This document shows positions 51,486 to 63,299 of a DNA stretch of 64,000 nt, piece by piece. A model generated the notes under the pieces. The model had not been told where the DNA came from, did no database searches, and was given only the letters and a program-made list of their open reading frames with translations. Source of the stretch: Taeniopygia guttata. Lineage: Eukaryota; Chordata; Aves; Passeriformes; Estrildidae. Position 1 is the first letter of the stretch. Each line of letters starts with the position of its first letter. The stretch covers positions 57,101,501 through 57,165,500 of the forward strand of contig NC_133027.1 of NCBI RefSeq assembly GCF_048771995.1, written 5' to 3'. The position numbers and the translations under genes are program-made.

Positions 51486-53072
51486 GTAAGTCAGAGTCCG
51501 CCGAGGACAGGCACCGTGCGTGTGCATGGGGAGAGGTGGGCGAGGAGCTGGCACGGGGCATGTGCGGGGACAAACCTTTGCTGTGCTTCGCACAGAGAGC
51601 CTGGGGCCAGCGGGGTGGAAAGCGGTGCTGTACAAGGGGACAGGCTCACAGCTGCCCTGCTGCCCTGTGCCTTGAGCACCAAGCCTCCTAGGCCCCCTCT
51701 GCTGTTCCTAGCAATCCCTTCCAGGAGACAGGCAGCCACGCTGGCTACAAATAAGCAGGGGCAGGCTTTACACTTTACTGTCCCAAAAACAACTGAGAAA
51801 CCATAGAGGGTTGATGGCAGCTTTCTACCTGCAAGTAGGCAGGTATAGGAATTTGGGTAGAAAAGGGTGTATTTGAGGAAGGAGCCAGGATTTAATCTTA
51901 TCCTGTGTCTCTACCCCAATGTCTCCTGACACAATACTGTCCCCAAGCCCTAGCTTTTTAAAGACAAGACTTCTGGGGTTCTGTGCTCAACCGCTCGGGT
52001 TTTCCAAGTCCAGGAAATTTCTCCTATACCTACCTGTAAACTGGCAGAGGAAAAATAAATACCAATGCAGACTCCCCAGAGGAGGTGTCTGCCCCAGGCA
52101 CACACCACAATGCTTCTCCTTGGGCTGTGTGGTGCCCCTCCTGCTTGTCCCACCACATAAAGTTTTCTCGAGCAGCCCTGGATCTCCCAGCCATACCCAG
52201 CTGCCAGAAATATCCAGTTTCCAGCACTAAAAATATATGCAAATTATGTAAACCAGGGGTAAGCAAGATCTGCCTGGGTTCTTTTTAGACATACAGCCTT
52301 TACATTGCCCACACGTGCAGACCCTGACCCATAAATGGATCACAGAGGGGAGCTGGGGACATTTCACTGAGGTCAGGCTCTGCTTTTGAGCTCTGGACGC
52401 TGGGGGGAAAGTACGTTACCCGCTTGTCAGCTGCTAAGGGCCTGGGAGATAATTTTTGATTAAAAACAAAATCCTCAGCGCAACAGCATACGAAAACAAA
52501 TAAAACAAACCCAGCACCCAATAAAGATATAACCTCCCTCCTCTTCCGCACAGAGGCACACCAAAACATGCTCCCCGAGCCGCGGGAGGCCAGGGAGAGC
52601 GGCCGGGGGCTGCCGGGGCCCTAGGCAGCTCCTGCGCCCGGGGTAGCGCGGCGAGGCGTGAGGCGGCTCCCGCGGGTCGGAGTCCCCGCGCCGGTCTCGA
52701 CCAAACGCGAGGGGTGCCCGCGGCGATTATGCCGGGGGCATGCGAATGTGCCGGAGCCAGTCGGCTCCTTTCTCCCTTCTGCCGCGTATCAGACGGGCTT
52801 CGCTGCCCCGATGACGCCCGGTGGGGACCACCGGGGCTATGAGGCAAAGCGGCATGAGCCGCCGGGGAAAAGCAAAAGGGTCCTTGATAAAGCCAGCGGC
52901 AACTTCCCCCGCCTGAGCCCCGCTGAGCGATGCCCAAGTGGACTCCGGTGGGGAGTGTCGGGCTCGGTCCCCCCGGGCGCTCCCGAGCCGGACCCGCTGG
53001 CGCTATGAGCGTTGCAATATGTATTTCTCCATGTGTAACCCCCTTCCCACTCGTGTCTTTTCCTGGCTACAG
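51486..53072 (+). other. TCF21 intron 1
   Basis: The intron starts with GTAAGT and ends in a pyrimidine-rich stretch before CTACAG. Its first kilobase is of moderate composition and contains adjoining MEF2-like and octamer motifs at 52227-52244. From about 52555 it becomes very CpG-dense and forms the left part of the CpG island that extends across exon 2. The open frame of exon 1 continues well past the donor (to 51806), which is accidental because the splice sites restore the family-typical C-terminus. Confidence 0.93.
52227..52244 (+). promoter_or_regulatory. Adjacent MEF2-like and octamer motifs in TCF21 intron 1
   Basis: CTAAAAATAT (52227-52236) matches the MEF2 core except at its last base, and it directly abuts a perfect octamer ATGCAAAT (52237-52244). 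Abutting sites for two mesoderm-relevant factor classes in the intron of a mesodermal regulator suggest an intronic enhancer, but short motifs occur by chance and this is inference. Confidence 0.3.
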
Positions 53073-53162
53073 ACTTGGCCTTTTATGGTAGCCGGCAAAC
53101 CCGAGAGTGACCTGAAAGAAGTGGTGAACACAAACCGCTTGTGCGGCCCGACGGCATCCTGA
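53073..53162 (+). CDS. TCF21: TCF21 exon 2 coding part (residues 151-179 and stop)
   Basis: The acceptor CTACAG precedes ACTTGG, and the frame reads [18 protein letters not shown] and then [11 protein letters not shown] before TGA at 53160-53162. [18 protein letters not shown] is the conserved C-terminal signature of TCF21 and its paralogue musculin. With exon 1 it gives exactly 179 residues, the usual TCF21 length. The last 11 residues differ in a few positions from the mammalian ending as I remember it, which is ordinary divergence in an unstructured tail. The short exon lies within the CpG island. Confidence 0.97.
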   Translation, partial: TWPFMVAGKPESDLKEVVNTNRLCGPTAS

Positions 53163-53597
53163 GCCCCGCGGCCGGGCCAGCAGCGTCCGTCCCGGCGCGG
53201 CCGTGGAGCGGGCGGCGGCGCGGCCAGGGACCCGCCGCGGCCCCGCCGCTGCCCCGGGCCCCGGGCAGAGCCACGGGGAGAGCCGCTTTCCCGGCGCAGA
53301 GGAGACCAAATATGCCCTAGCAAAGACTCCATCCACCCCGAGAGATCCCGACTCTATTTAACTTTATTAAATGCGTGTACAGTCGAGTGTCCTGCAACCA
53401 CAGCCTTGCTGGTTCAAGAGCTACTAGAGAAAAGACAGAGATCAAACAAAACCTACCCCGCGTGTATCTTTTGTCTGAGACCTGTGAAATATGTAGATGC
53501 CTAGAAAAACTGACTTTGACAGTCATCTCTATGAAGTAATTCACCCTAAAGATATATAGATATATTTTCTTCAAGCAGATTCTGCTCTATTTCTGTG

Positions 53598-53603
53598 AAT
53601 AAA
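53598..53603 (+). other. TCF21: TCF21 polyadenylation signal
   Basis: A canonical AATAAA lies about 435 bases after the stop codon and is followed within 10-20 bases by a T/G-containing stretch. The span between the stop and this signal falls to AT-rich sequence at 53340-53600, as expected for a 3' UTR. It is the first canonical AATAAA I see after the stop. Confidence 0.75.
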
Positions 53604-53899
53604 CCTTCCTTTGTACTGAACACGGAGCGGTGTTAAGTGTTGGTTTGAGGCTCTCGGGCTCGGCGGGGGAAGGACTGAGCCTCCGCCGGCTCCGCCGCTC
53701 CACGAAGCGGCCGCGCTGCGGGGATCCCGCCTCTCCGCACCGGGTCACAGGAGGTCTGCTTCCCCGGAGCTAAAGACCTGGAGCACAGCCCTGGGGGAGG
53801 GAGAGACTGGGTCCGCAGCTCGCCGCGGGAGCCCGGCCCGGCTCCGCAGCCCGGTGCCCGGGCGCTGCGGGAGCCGCCCCCGCCGCTCCGGCCGCTCCG

Positions 53900-54200
53900 C
53901 TCCGCGGGGACAGGAACAGTGATCTATTGATGAAGTACAGTCGGTCCTCAGCGCCGGGAATTTTTAACTTAAACATCTCCCCTCTATCGATCAGCGCACC
54001 CGTGGGAGATGAGGCTGAGATAAACAGGAGTGCGGGGCGCTCCCCCTGCACCGGCAGCGGCCGCCGGCAGCTGATGCGCCAGATCCCACCGCGCTGTTTA
54101 ATGTTTCAGGGTTATGACCGCACTGTTTACAAGATGTCTTCGGTTATTTATACTGTTATTATTAGCACAGGGGCTTTAAATTTCCGCCTCACTTGCTCTT
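53900..54200. promoter_or_regulatory. Candidate regulatory block just downstream of TCF21
   Basis: Between CpG-dense segments lies sequence with closely packed motif-like words: ATCGAT near 53986, ATAAACA (54020-54026) and TGTTTAC (54124-54130), both FOX-like and in opposite orientations. A near-palindrome GGTTATGACC (54110-54119) is close to a nuclear receptor inverted repeat. The pattern fits a developmental enhancer. Conservation cannot be tested here, so confidence is low. Confidence 0.3.
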
Positions 54201-57200
54201 TCAGTACCAACCCTCGGTTCCGTTTGATACCTGGGTACTTTCTTGCCTAAAGCAGGAGGGGCGGCAGGGGCTGCAGGGCCGTCCCCTGGACCAAGACCTC
54301 TGTTCCCGCTAGTTGAGGGGGCCGGCGGCAGGGCCTGGGGCACGGCCAGAGGCAGCGCGGGGGCCACCCTCCCCTGGGTATCCCCGCAGGTCGGTTTTGA
54401 GCTGCCTCGGGCATCCGTGCAGCCTGGATTGTGTTAATTCTCATCCCCCACTTTCCCCCGAGATAACTGGACGAGGTGGCGCGTCCTCCAGGCGACCCAA
54501 ATTCACCAGTCGGGTTCATGCGTGGGCTAGGTTAGCTTTAATTAAAGCAACTCGCTGTGAACCGAGGGCTGTGCAAACATCTCGGCCCTCATTATGAAAA
54601 GGGCCAGGACATGCTGTATCATCCTAATGGTTGTGAAGGGGAGAGCTGTTTAATTTCACTTTTGTGCAGCTTTATCTCCATGGCACACAGTTAAGAGCAG
54701 ACTTCTGTGCCCAGCCTAACCGTGCACAACCTCACTGCTGTGGACAGGACTGTGCCAGGTGAGACTCGCACTTACACGCACTTCTTTGACCGACTTCGCA
54801 GCCACACACAGACCCTGAACAGCCACAGCTTTTGCTCAAGAGATGAGCTGCTCTGGTAAGCACAGCTGAACAGACTGATTTGCTGATTTCTTTGCCACAG
54901 GCACGGGGAAATTCAGTGGGAATTGCTGGTCTGTTAAAGGGCGACAGAATAGATGTGCCCAGCCTTAAGTTGTGTGCAGGTCATTGATACAGCAAATGCA
55001 CATTTAAACCTCTAAATTTATCCACTGAATTGGCACTAACCATTGGATTTAACCACTCAAAATCTCAACTTAAATCCATACTAACTAATGCCTGGTCAAA
55101 ACTCATAGCAAGGTGCTGATTTAGTTCTAAAAACCAGAAATTTATATGCATCTGAAATATGTATAAAGTTGAGTTAAATTCTGAATATTCTAACACACAG
55201 TTCTTCACCACCCTGTCTTACAATTCTTGCTAACTGCACTCAGCATCTCCCCAGCTAATTAACCATATGCAGTATTCATTTGCCACTTGAAATACAACAC
55301 TGAAGAAAGTGAAGGAGGTATATAATGGTACCCCGTGAAAAGTGAGGAACACAGCTGTAACCATGTGCCAAAAGCTGCAGGAACAGTAAGTGCTGAAGAT
55401 GCTTACTGTGTACACACCAGCAGTAGATACCATTGCTCGTACTGCTGTTCACTTTATCTAGCAATCTACATAGCAAGTCTCTTGGGGACTAAACTATTCC
55501 TCGAGTATCCTGCACCTTCCTCAGCCCTTGCCTCTGAGCAACAGCTCAGCAACAAGGAAACAAAAAGCAGCAAGAAACTAACAAAAGCAACCAGCAGCAC
55601 AGATAAAAGTAAATAATGACTTTATTCTGACTGTAAAACAATTAGTGGCTTTATCTCAATTTTGAAGACAACGAACATATTTTCCAGAGTAATTTATGTG
55701 GCTGTGAACTCCTGGTCCACTGACCCGACAGCAATGGCACAGTGCTGGCAGCTGGCTTCAACAGCCCAAGTTTCTTAGAATTAAGAGTTCTACTATGCAC
55801 TTCAAGAGAATGGTGAATGAAATTATTCTACCCTGCTGCTGAGTGCAATTTTACTGCAAAATATTTGCAAACAGAAAATGTATGTTTAGTCTGACTGAAG
55901 CCATTTATACTTTTGACAGGAACTTGCAAATGTGCTAAGGAAAAGAGGGAACAGGTTTAAATATTGATGTCAATGCCTTTAAAGAAAATATTTTGTTTGC
56001 TTTCTTGCTTTTCTGTACAAAGTGATGCATTTTATTATTTACCAAAATATACTTATACCCCTTTTTCATGTGGAAAAAAAGTTGACTTGGTTTATCTTTT
56101 TGTATCTACAGGGATGTAGATGCAGCTGTATGAGTGTCTGTATACATTCCCTCCTAGTTATGTTTGAACTCATTGCCTGATTTCAGCTAGATTTGACAGA
56201 GGTCTCAAAGATAAGTTACTATAATTTTTAATATTTCTCTGTGTGTGTGAAAACAGGCAGCTGAGTAAAGAAAAAGTCTATAAATTTTGCAGCTGAAGGA
56301 AGGGTTTCAACATGAGCTCAGCCTTTATTGGATACCAGAGCATATAGAGCAGAGTGTCAGCTGTAGATGCAGCTCCAAATGCTCCTTCAGTCACAGTATA
56401 CAAGTTCATAGAAAACTTGCTTATGGACCTACATGTTTTAAGATAAGACCTCTATAAAAGCAGTTTAGTTCAATTTGATTTTAATACTAGTATTTGTTTA
56501 TTTGTTTGTTTCTTTCTTTGTAAAGAAACCAGTTTCAACACAGCTACTTCATGACCATTTTTCAATTCAGCTAGAGACTAGCAAATCCTTTATTTGCAGT
56601 GCTCAGTGCTCAGGCTTCTGGGTTTGGTACTGACATTGTGCTCCTTCGCAGAAGCTTTCACAGTCTGTAAGATCTCAAGGAAAATACCTTTTAGGCTTAT
56701 CTTATTCTCTCACTGGGATGGAAATCTGCCAGCTTGAAGCATCGGTATAGCAAGAAATCCACTTTGCAGAACCTGCAAAATGCCGTGCTGCTCTGGGTGC
56801 TGACTGGGGCAGTGAGGCCACAGTGCTGGTCGTGTCCTCAAACATCAAGGTGCATTAGGAAAACACGTGCAAGAAAGCCTATTCTTTAAAGTGACTCCGA
56901 GGTCAAAATTCCCAGCTCACCTCAGAAAATAAAAGACACAGAAAATCCATGTGGTTTCTTCCATAGGGAAGCTGGTTTGAATCCTGGATATAATGATGAG
57001 ATCACAAGCACAGTTTTGCTTGATGTATTTGTAACTCCTCAGTTGCATTTGCCTGAAAAAAACTTGCCTCCTTTTAACAAATCACATATATTTTTCAAAA
57101 GGCAAATTTTGCCAAAACCCTCTTGTCATTTGCTCTCATAATTTGTAGTTAAAAAAAATTAAAATATGCAAAATACATTAGCTAATTGCAAGTTATAAAC

Positions 57201-60200
57201 TTCCTAAAAGAGAACAAAAGTTAAACATATCTGATGTACAAGTGGAGGGTATAATCTGATAAAATTGACAGATATTTTAATTTTTGGCTGGATATCTGAA
57301 TGCAGATTAGCACTCACAGTCTCCCAAAGGGACAGGATTACAAAAGAAATTTCAATTACATTGACACAAATTTTTATTTCAATGAAATTGAAATTTGTAG
57401 CAGTAAACAACCAAGCATTTTGCAATTACCATGTATATACACACCTGAAAAATCCTCCATACAGAATTTCTCCCAACAGTCAGATTCAAATTGTTTGTGT
57501 TCATTGCTGGCCCATGTAGAGCTGGCTATTACCATATTAAGACTGTGCTACCAAATGCAGGCCCACAGGGTAAATACCATCTTGTGCTCACTATTCAGCC
57601 ACAGATTGTTTCATGCTCTTCAGCCTAGCATAGTTCATGGATGGGAAGTGGCACAACGAGTAATAATGGCACTTTTCTGTCGCTAGCACTGCAAAGCTAC
57701 TGATGTGTTACGGCTGGGGGAATTTCTGCAATTCTGAGATGCCACAAGTTTGACCTAAAAGTTATCTCCAGGCAGGATGGGGAAAAGCCATGTGTTACAT
57801 TTGAGAGGACTGTTGCTAGCAGACTGCAAAACCAGCAAAGTTCTGCAGCTAACTGGTTTCACTTCAGACACTGGTGTCTCAGAGTATAAAACTGACTTTG
57901 AGTAGGTCCATCCCATTTCCCAAATGTGGCACGGACATACCCTAGGGTCACAACAGTCCAGGCATGACGCATTTTCTTGCCTTAGGGTTTTGCCCTTAAA
58001 CTGAAACTTGTAAACAGATGAAATGCGTTTTTAAGCCAACGCGCATGCGTACACTCAGTTACACCATCCTCAAAGCCTCCTTGCAAGGAAAGAAAAGTTC
58101 ATAACAAAAGCAAGAAAATAAAAACCAGTGCAAATCCTTCCTTCACTTTAAATTTTAAGAGGTCGTTCTTTTTCAGCAAAGAAAAAACCCCAATCCTTAT
58201 TTAGACCTCAGGCTGTTGTGTAAATTATTAGACCATATCCAACTGTAAATATCGATTATCTACAGTCTTGAGTTTTCTCTTGGTTGTTTACAAGTTGTTT
58301 AAGAAACAAGGATCAGAAACACTAGGGAAGGAAAGCAAGGGTATAGCTACACAGCCAGAATATACGAAGAAAGTGAGAAAAAGGCATAGCATAACTTCTC
58401 TTCTTCTGATCACTACAGCTCTGTCTTTGCAGCAGGATGGGTTCAGGAAGGGAGGAACTATCAGCAGCTCCATCACAGACGGGTGGAGCCAGACCACCGG
58501 GGAGATGGAAACCAGGAGGTTGAGAGCTGCAGCTGCCTTTTCCTGGGAGGAACATCTGTGAAAGCCTGCACGGCAGCAGCAGGGGAGGAGGAGTGGGCAC
58601 AGGCAGAGAGAGTTCCCAGGGATGTGCTCACACAGATAACTGTCCCTGGATGGTTTCCCAGGCTGCTCCAGCAGCACTTCCCTCCCCTGTCAGGGAAGAG
58701 GCAAAGACCATCGTGTGGGACAGGCAATCGAAGTGTCAGCACGGCCTCTTGCTGCAGCATCCTGTTTCCTGTGATGCTTTTTGATGGCCTAAGTGAGCAG
58801 AATGGGAACAGTTCTTCCTTGCTGATAACATGTTGGTTTTTTCTCTTACATAGGGACTTTTACGCTCTTGGCATCTCAGAGTCCATACACAAAGTACACA
58901 GAAGACGGGAGTCATCTTGCAGTATTTGGCTGTCCCCTCATGACCAAATGTTTTTCTACAGGAGGCTGCTATCATTATACAGATGGGAAGAAAAAGAGAT
59001 GACAAATGACTGGCTGAAGGCTCACACTGAACTTTAAATAGGCTTGCACCAGCTTTTCTGGTGCACAAACCCGTGGGCTGTTCTCCTAGGCACACTGAAA
59101 TCAGCAGGGATGTTTGCTCTTTGAACTCAGTACAAAGATAGGAATCAGTAAGGTGTGGGGAGTGATCCTCTCAGGCTGGATATCTATATCTGTATCACTT
59201 ACTAGAATAGATAAACCAGGCTAGGGACCATGCTCTGCCTCCAACAGCCAGTGCTGTGGCTGGGGACACATTCCCACAGAACTGGGTTTTATTCTACTCA
59301 CCAAAGGTTAAGACCAGTCCCCAGCATATGCTACCCCAAAATCAAGCTTGGATACTTTCTGAGAAAAAGTCAGACAGGCCAAAGGCATAGCAAGGACCTT
59401 GCTAAAACCCAAGCACAAAGAAAGATAAGCCTCAGCCTTGTTTTATTTATCAGTGTCACTGCAGCCTTAGAAGCTACATCAATTGAGATACTTGATGCCT
59501 TTGTCTCACCTCAGTCTCATGCTCTTCTCACTTGTTTTCTAGAACAAACTGCTTTCTTCTTTTATGGGCCAAAAATTCTTCGTGGGGACCCTCTTGGTTA
59601 TTTGTATCTCATAACTAATATACGTGAAGACTAAAGGAAGAGGCCAAGTTCAAGAACAAACATAACATGAGATTTAAATAATATTATACCCTAAATTACA
59701 ACATTGAAAACCTCTGTTCATTTGTTACCTAACTCTGCAGTACCTTTTCTATCTGAGTTGTGATTTGCCTGACATCAACATTTGAATATATGCCCTCATA
59801 GTATCTCTTTCTCACCATTGCTAATTAGCATCAAGTTAACCTCATTCCAAGATCTGGAATTGAGATATTCCTCTTCTTAAATCCATGGGAAGAATTCAGA
59901 TAGCAGTAGGTGTACTTAACATTGTTCTGCTGGGGTAGGAAGCAAGCTGGACAGGGGGAGCAGAGGCCAGCACCTGTAGTTTGGCTACAGATAGACACAG
60001 CACTGCAGAAAAGTTGCTGCAGAACCAATGTTACTATATTCCCACAATTTTTTCTTCCTCATTTCCCTCACACTCAGTCTTCTGATTCCACTTTCACCAC
60101 GCTTCTCTCTTACTGCCAACAAAAGTCAGCATGCATAATCTGTAAATGCCATTTAGTCATAGAGGCTGAAACTACAGATATGTATTAAATTATTGTAAAG

Positions 60201-61929
60201 TTTACTAAAGAGAAGTCTCATTCCAATAGTTTGACTTTTATGTTGAGGTACTTCATTGCCGTTTTCTTAATATGCTTATATTTAAAAGTATATCTAGCAA
60301 TATATATTATGCAATATACAGATACACACACTATGCAATATATATATATATACACTATATAAAAATGTAACAGAAATATTTACATACTATGTAGTAACTA
60401 CATTTATCTTTTCTATAAACAAACATATAAAATAATACATATTATAAAATTAAACAATGTTTGAATATTGTGGAGCTGGTATAAGTGCCACTTACAGCAG
60501 GGAGGTAACTGTTCAACAGAGCTGACATGAGTTATCATACTGTACATCATCAGAGAGGTGTGAGAAGGCACAGCTGAATTTACTGTTTCACCCGATAAAC
60601 TAAGCCCTGGAGCAAAGGATTCCCTCCCTGACGGACGTCTTGCTCATTCCCTGATGGCTGCCAGCTAGAGATGTCTCATAATTAACCTGCAGTATCATGT
60701 TTACAGCTGATGACCATTTCACACAGGGTCATTTCCACAGAACATCCATGACACTGGTTGCTCCTGGGTACTTCCTCTTCAAACACGAATACTTTAATGC
60801 AATCTTCCACTCAAGACACCACAGTATTTACAACATAGCTACATAAAACTCTCCAGCCAGCCTTCATTGTGGGCTGCCTCAGGGGGTCATCCAGCTTTCT
60901 TCTCTTCCCCCTACACTTTCCCATAGTCTACCTTGCACAGGATCTTATCTGATTGAATATTAATCCTGTAAAAATAGAGAAAAAACAGATAACCAAGCAT
61001 TTGCTTCAGTCTGAAGAGTGATTTCCTATTACAGAAACCTGAAGATACAGCTGAATAGCCACATAGTGAAAGTGTATCTTCATTCAGTCTCACTGCTGTA
61101 ATTACTGAACAAAAAAAACATGTGCAGTGTCCTAAATAAAGTTCAGTTACCTTGTTTTTACTGCACTCTTACTGATAGCCCCAAGCAGCCCACGATTCCA
61201 TGCTGCAGAATGTCCAAACACAGGAAACACCCTCCCCACATCTCCATCTCCTCTTTATTTCCCAAACAAGGGACTGCAAAATAAAGGCACAGGGGAATGA
61301 AATCACGCAGTAAGGAAGTGACAGCATCAGAAATGGCCTCTATGCCTTCCCTGTCTGATGTCATACAGCATCTGGTAAGTTAGAACCTCATGAAGATCCA
61401 GATCCTTGGCACCTCAGTCATACTGGCGGAGGAAGACATGCAGCCAAGTTAGAGTTGCGTGGAGGAATGGAGACCAGGAAAAGAAGGCAAGGAGAGGACA
61501 ACCAGTTTTGTAAACTATATAGGTATAGAATAAAATTGCAGCACAACTGATAAATTTACAAGTCAAATTCAGTAGGTGCCAAATCACCTTATTTGCATTC
61601 CACGTTTATGTGATCATAACTAGTTGCTTATATTTGCACATTTTCGAAATATATATCTAAAGATGCAATTTTCTAAACATATCCTAGTCTAAACAGGAAA
61701 AGCTCAGGCTGACAAAGCAGTCAAAGCTTTGAAATTATTAGGGTTCATCTCTTCATCAGCAAAAATAATTTTCCTAACATCCAGGAACGACTACACTATT
61801 GTGAGGAATATGTGCTAGGAAAAGTTATACCCTGAAAAGAGCAAGCGTGTGGAGACAGACAGAGGTAGTGTGTGCTTGCAGACATTTTGTTTTGAATTTA
61901 ACTTTTTATGTGAAAGTTCATAAATTCAT

Positions 61930-61985
61930 AATTCATAAAATTATGAATTTTAATTTGAATTTTCAACATAACCTTTAAGGTTATG
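61930..61985. repeat. Two small inverted repeats in AT-rich DNA
   Basis: AATTCATAA (61930-61938) pairs with TTATGAATT (61941-61949) across a two-base loop. CATAACCTT (61967-61975) pairs with AAGGTTATG (61977-61985) around a single base. Both arms are perfect, and together they form a compact double palindrome. Confidence 0.85.
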
Positions 61986-62353
61986 CTGAAAAAAACCATA
62001 AGCTTAATCAAAATTCAAGCAAAATCAGGGTTTATAAAGATTTCCTTCATAACTTGCCGATGTGATCAGCTATTCAGAAAAAAATAAATCAGCATCTGTT
62101 GTGATACAGCCATCCAGAATCTGAAAGAACTGTCAGAGTGAAGATATCACAGCACTCTACCCCACTTTGGCTGTGTAATTGTAATGACTCAGAGCCTGAA
62201 GCCCATAAAGAACAAAACCAGCCTTAAGGCACTCTGTAAAAATGCTGGAGTGCAGAGTCACTGAACTACGGTAAATTGAGAATCCTGGTTTCCAAAACCA
62301 TGCCTTGCTCGCCTGTGCTCAGCCGAAGGTGGGAGATCAGTGTCTGTAAGAAG

Positions 62354-62367
62354 CCACAGGGTGGCAG
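62354..62367 (+). promoter_or_regulatory. CTCF-like motif
   Basis: CCACAGGGTGGCAG agrees with the CTCF core pattern at 12 of 14 positions by eye, and the surrounding bases are GC-rich. Its location about 1.2 kb before the right-hand promoter and between two genes would suit an insulator. A single motif without binding data is weak evidence. Confidence 0.35.
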
Positions 62368-63299
62368 CGCTGCCCCATGCCGGTCTGCAACTAGCCTGGG
62401 AACAGGAGAGCCAAACCATGTCCTCGCAGATGATTTGAAGAGAGAACTTGAAATACTTATTTTTGACAGGCGAATCTAGTCATGCATTTCAAGTATTAAA
62501 CGGAATCTAGCAGAACACACCAACTCTAAAAAATTCAAAATTTAAATTTCATACTGTTCCTTCTATCCTAATTAAAGCTATTTTGCTACCACGTCACATA
62601 AGCAGAGTACATAGTTACAGAACCTCAATTTCAGGAAATTTTCAATTCAGTGAATACTCTGCAGTACACCCATATAAATATACAATTATATAATTTTCAT
62701 ATAAAGACCAATATTCTTTCTAAATTTGAAGTCAACTTGACATCTGTTTCATTCATCAGTCTGGGTGGTGAGTCCTTAATGGGCCACACTGCAGGCACAT
62801 TCCTGGGCTCCCATGCAAAGCGCAACAGCAACCAAGAGAAAATGTAAGTGTAGCTGAAAGGTAGTTCATCACAGGCTCTACTGCTTACAGACAGCACAGG
62901 TGGGACACTGCCAGATTTAAAGGACTGTCTGAACAGAGACAACCAGTCATCCAGGCACTCACACTGCGTCCTCACGTCCAGTTCTGTCTGCCCTCTAAGC
63001 GTGCACCATGCAGTGACCAGAGTCCTGCTGCAGTGCAACATGCACGTATGGAGCAGCAACACTGGCAGCTGCTGGCTCCGTCCGACCCCGGCTGGCCGCT
63101 CGGTTCAGCCAGAGCGCGTGTGGAGCCGCCAGGCCAGAGAGCGAGGGACCTGGTGCGGCTGCAGCAAGCTGAAGAGGCGCCAAGGGCAGCGCCCACAGAG
63201 ACGCCTGGCGTGCCAGTGCTCACAGCACCTCAGCTGAGCACTGCACCGGCTCTCCAGCGGCTTCGCCGGCAAACGCGCTGCCTCAGTTTTACAACCTTT

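Larger units (their letters stand above)
50775..53622 (+). other. TCF21 transcription unit (inferred extent, two exons)
   Basis: The coding sequence is a join of 51036-51485 and 53073-53162. The 5' end is set by the inferred promoter and the 3' end by the AATAAA at 53598-53603 plus the usual 10-20 bases. The single intron runs from 51486 (GTAAGT donor) to 53072 (CAG acceptor), 1,587 bases, phase 0. The two-exon structure with a short second coding exon is that of vertebrate TCF21. Transcript ends are estimates; the coding exons are firm. Confidence 0.8.
52555..54420. promoter_or_regulatory. CpG island over TCF21 intron, exon 2 and downstream flank
   Basis: CpG is very frequent in 52560-52990, 53110-53300, 53640-54070 and 54240-54420, with GC-poor breaks at about 53340-53600 (the 3' UTR) and 54080-54240. 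The island core is downstream of the promoter and of exon 1. CpG islands inside and after developmental transcription factor genes are commonly Polycomb-bound and unmethylated; that role here is inference. Confidence 0.8.
54421..63299. other. Intergenic DNA between TCF21 and the right-hand CpG island
   Basis: After a CpG-bearing shoulder to about 54600, composition returns to AT-rich unique DNA. I see AT-rich low-complexity patches near 60290-60450, two small inverted repeats at 61930-61985, a CTCF-like motif at 62354-62367 and a CpG-bearing stretch at 63050-63300. The open frames at 57300-57686 and 58483-59037 have no recognisable domain. Confidence 0.55.

Noticed and set aside
51486-51806. 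Extension of the TCF21 reading frame past codon 150
   Set aside because: A GTAAGT donor lies exactly at the end of the conserved part, and exon 2 at 53073 supplies the family-typical C-terminus, so the extension is intron read-through.
58483-59037. Open frame of 184 codons between TCF21 and the right-hand island
   Set aside because: The translation looks compositionally random, overlapping frames on the other strand are equally long, and no domain is visible.
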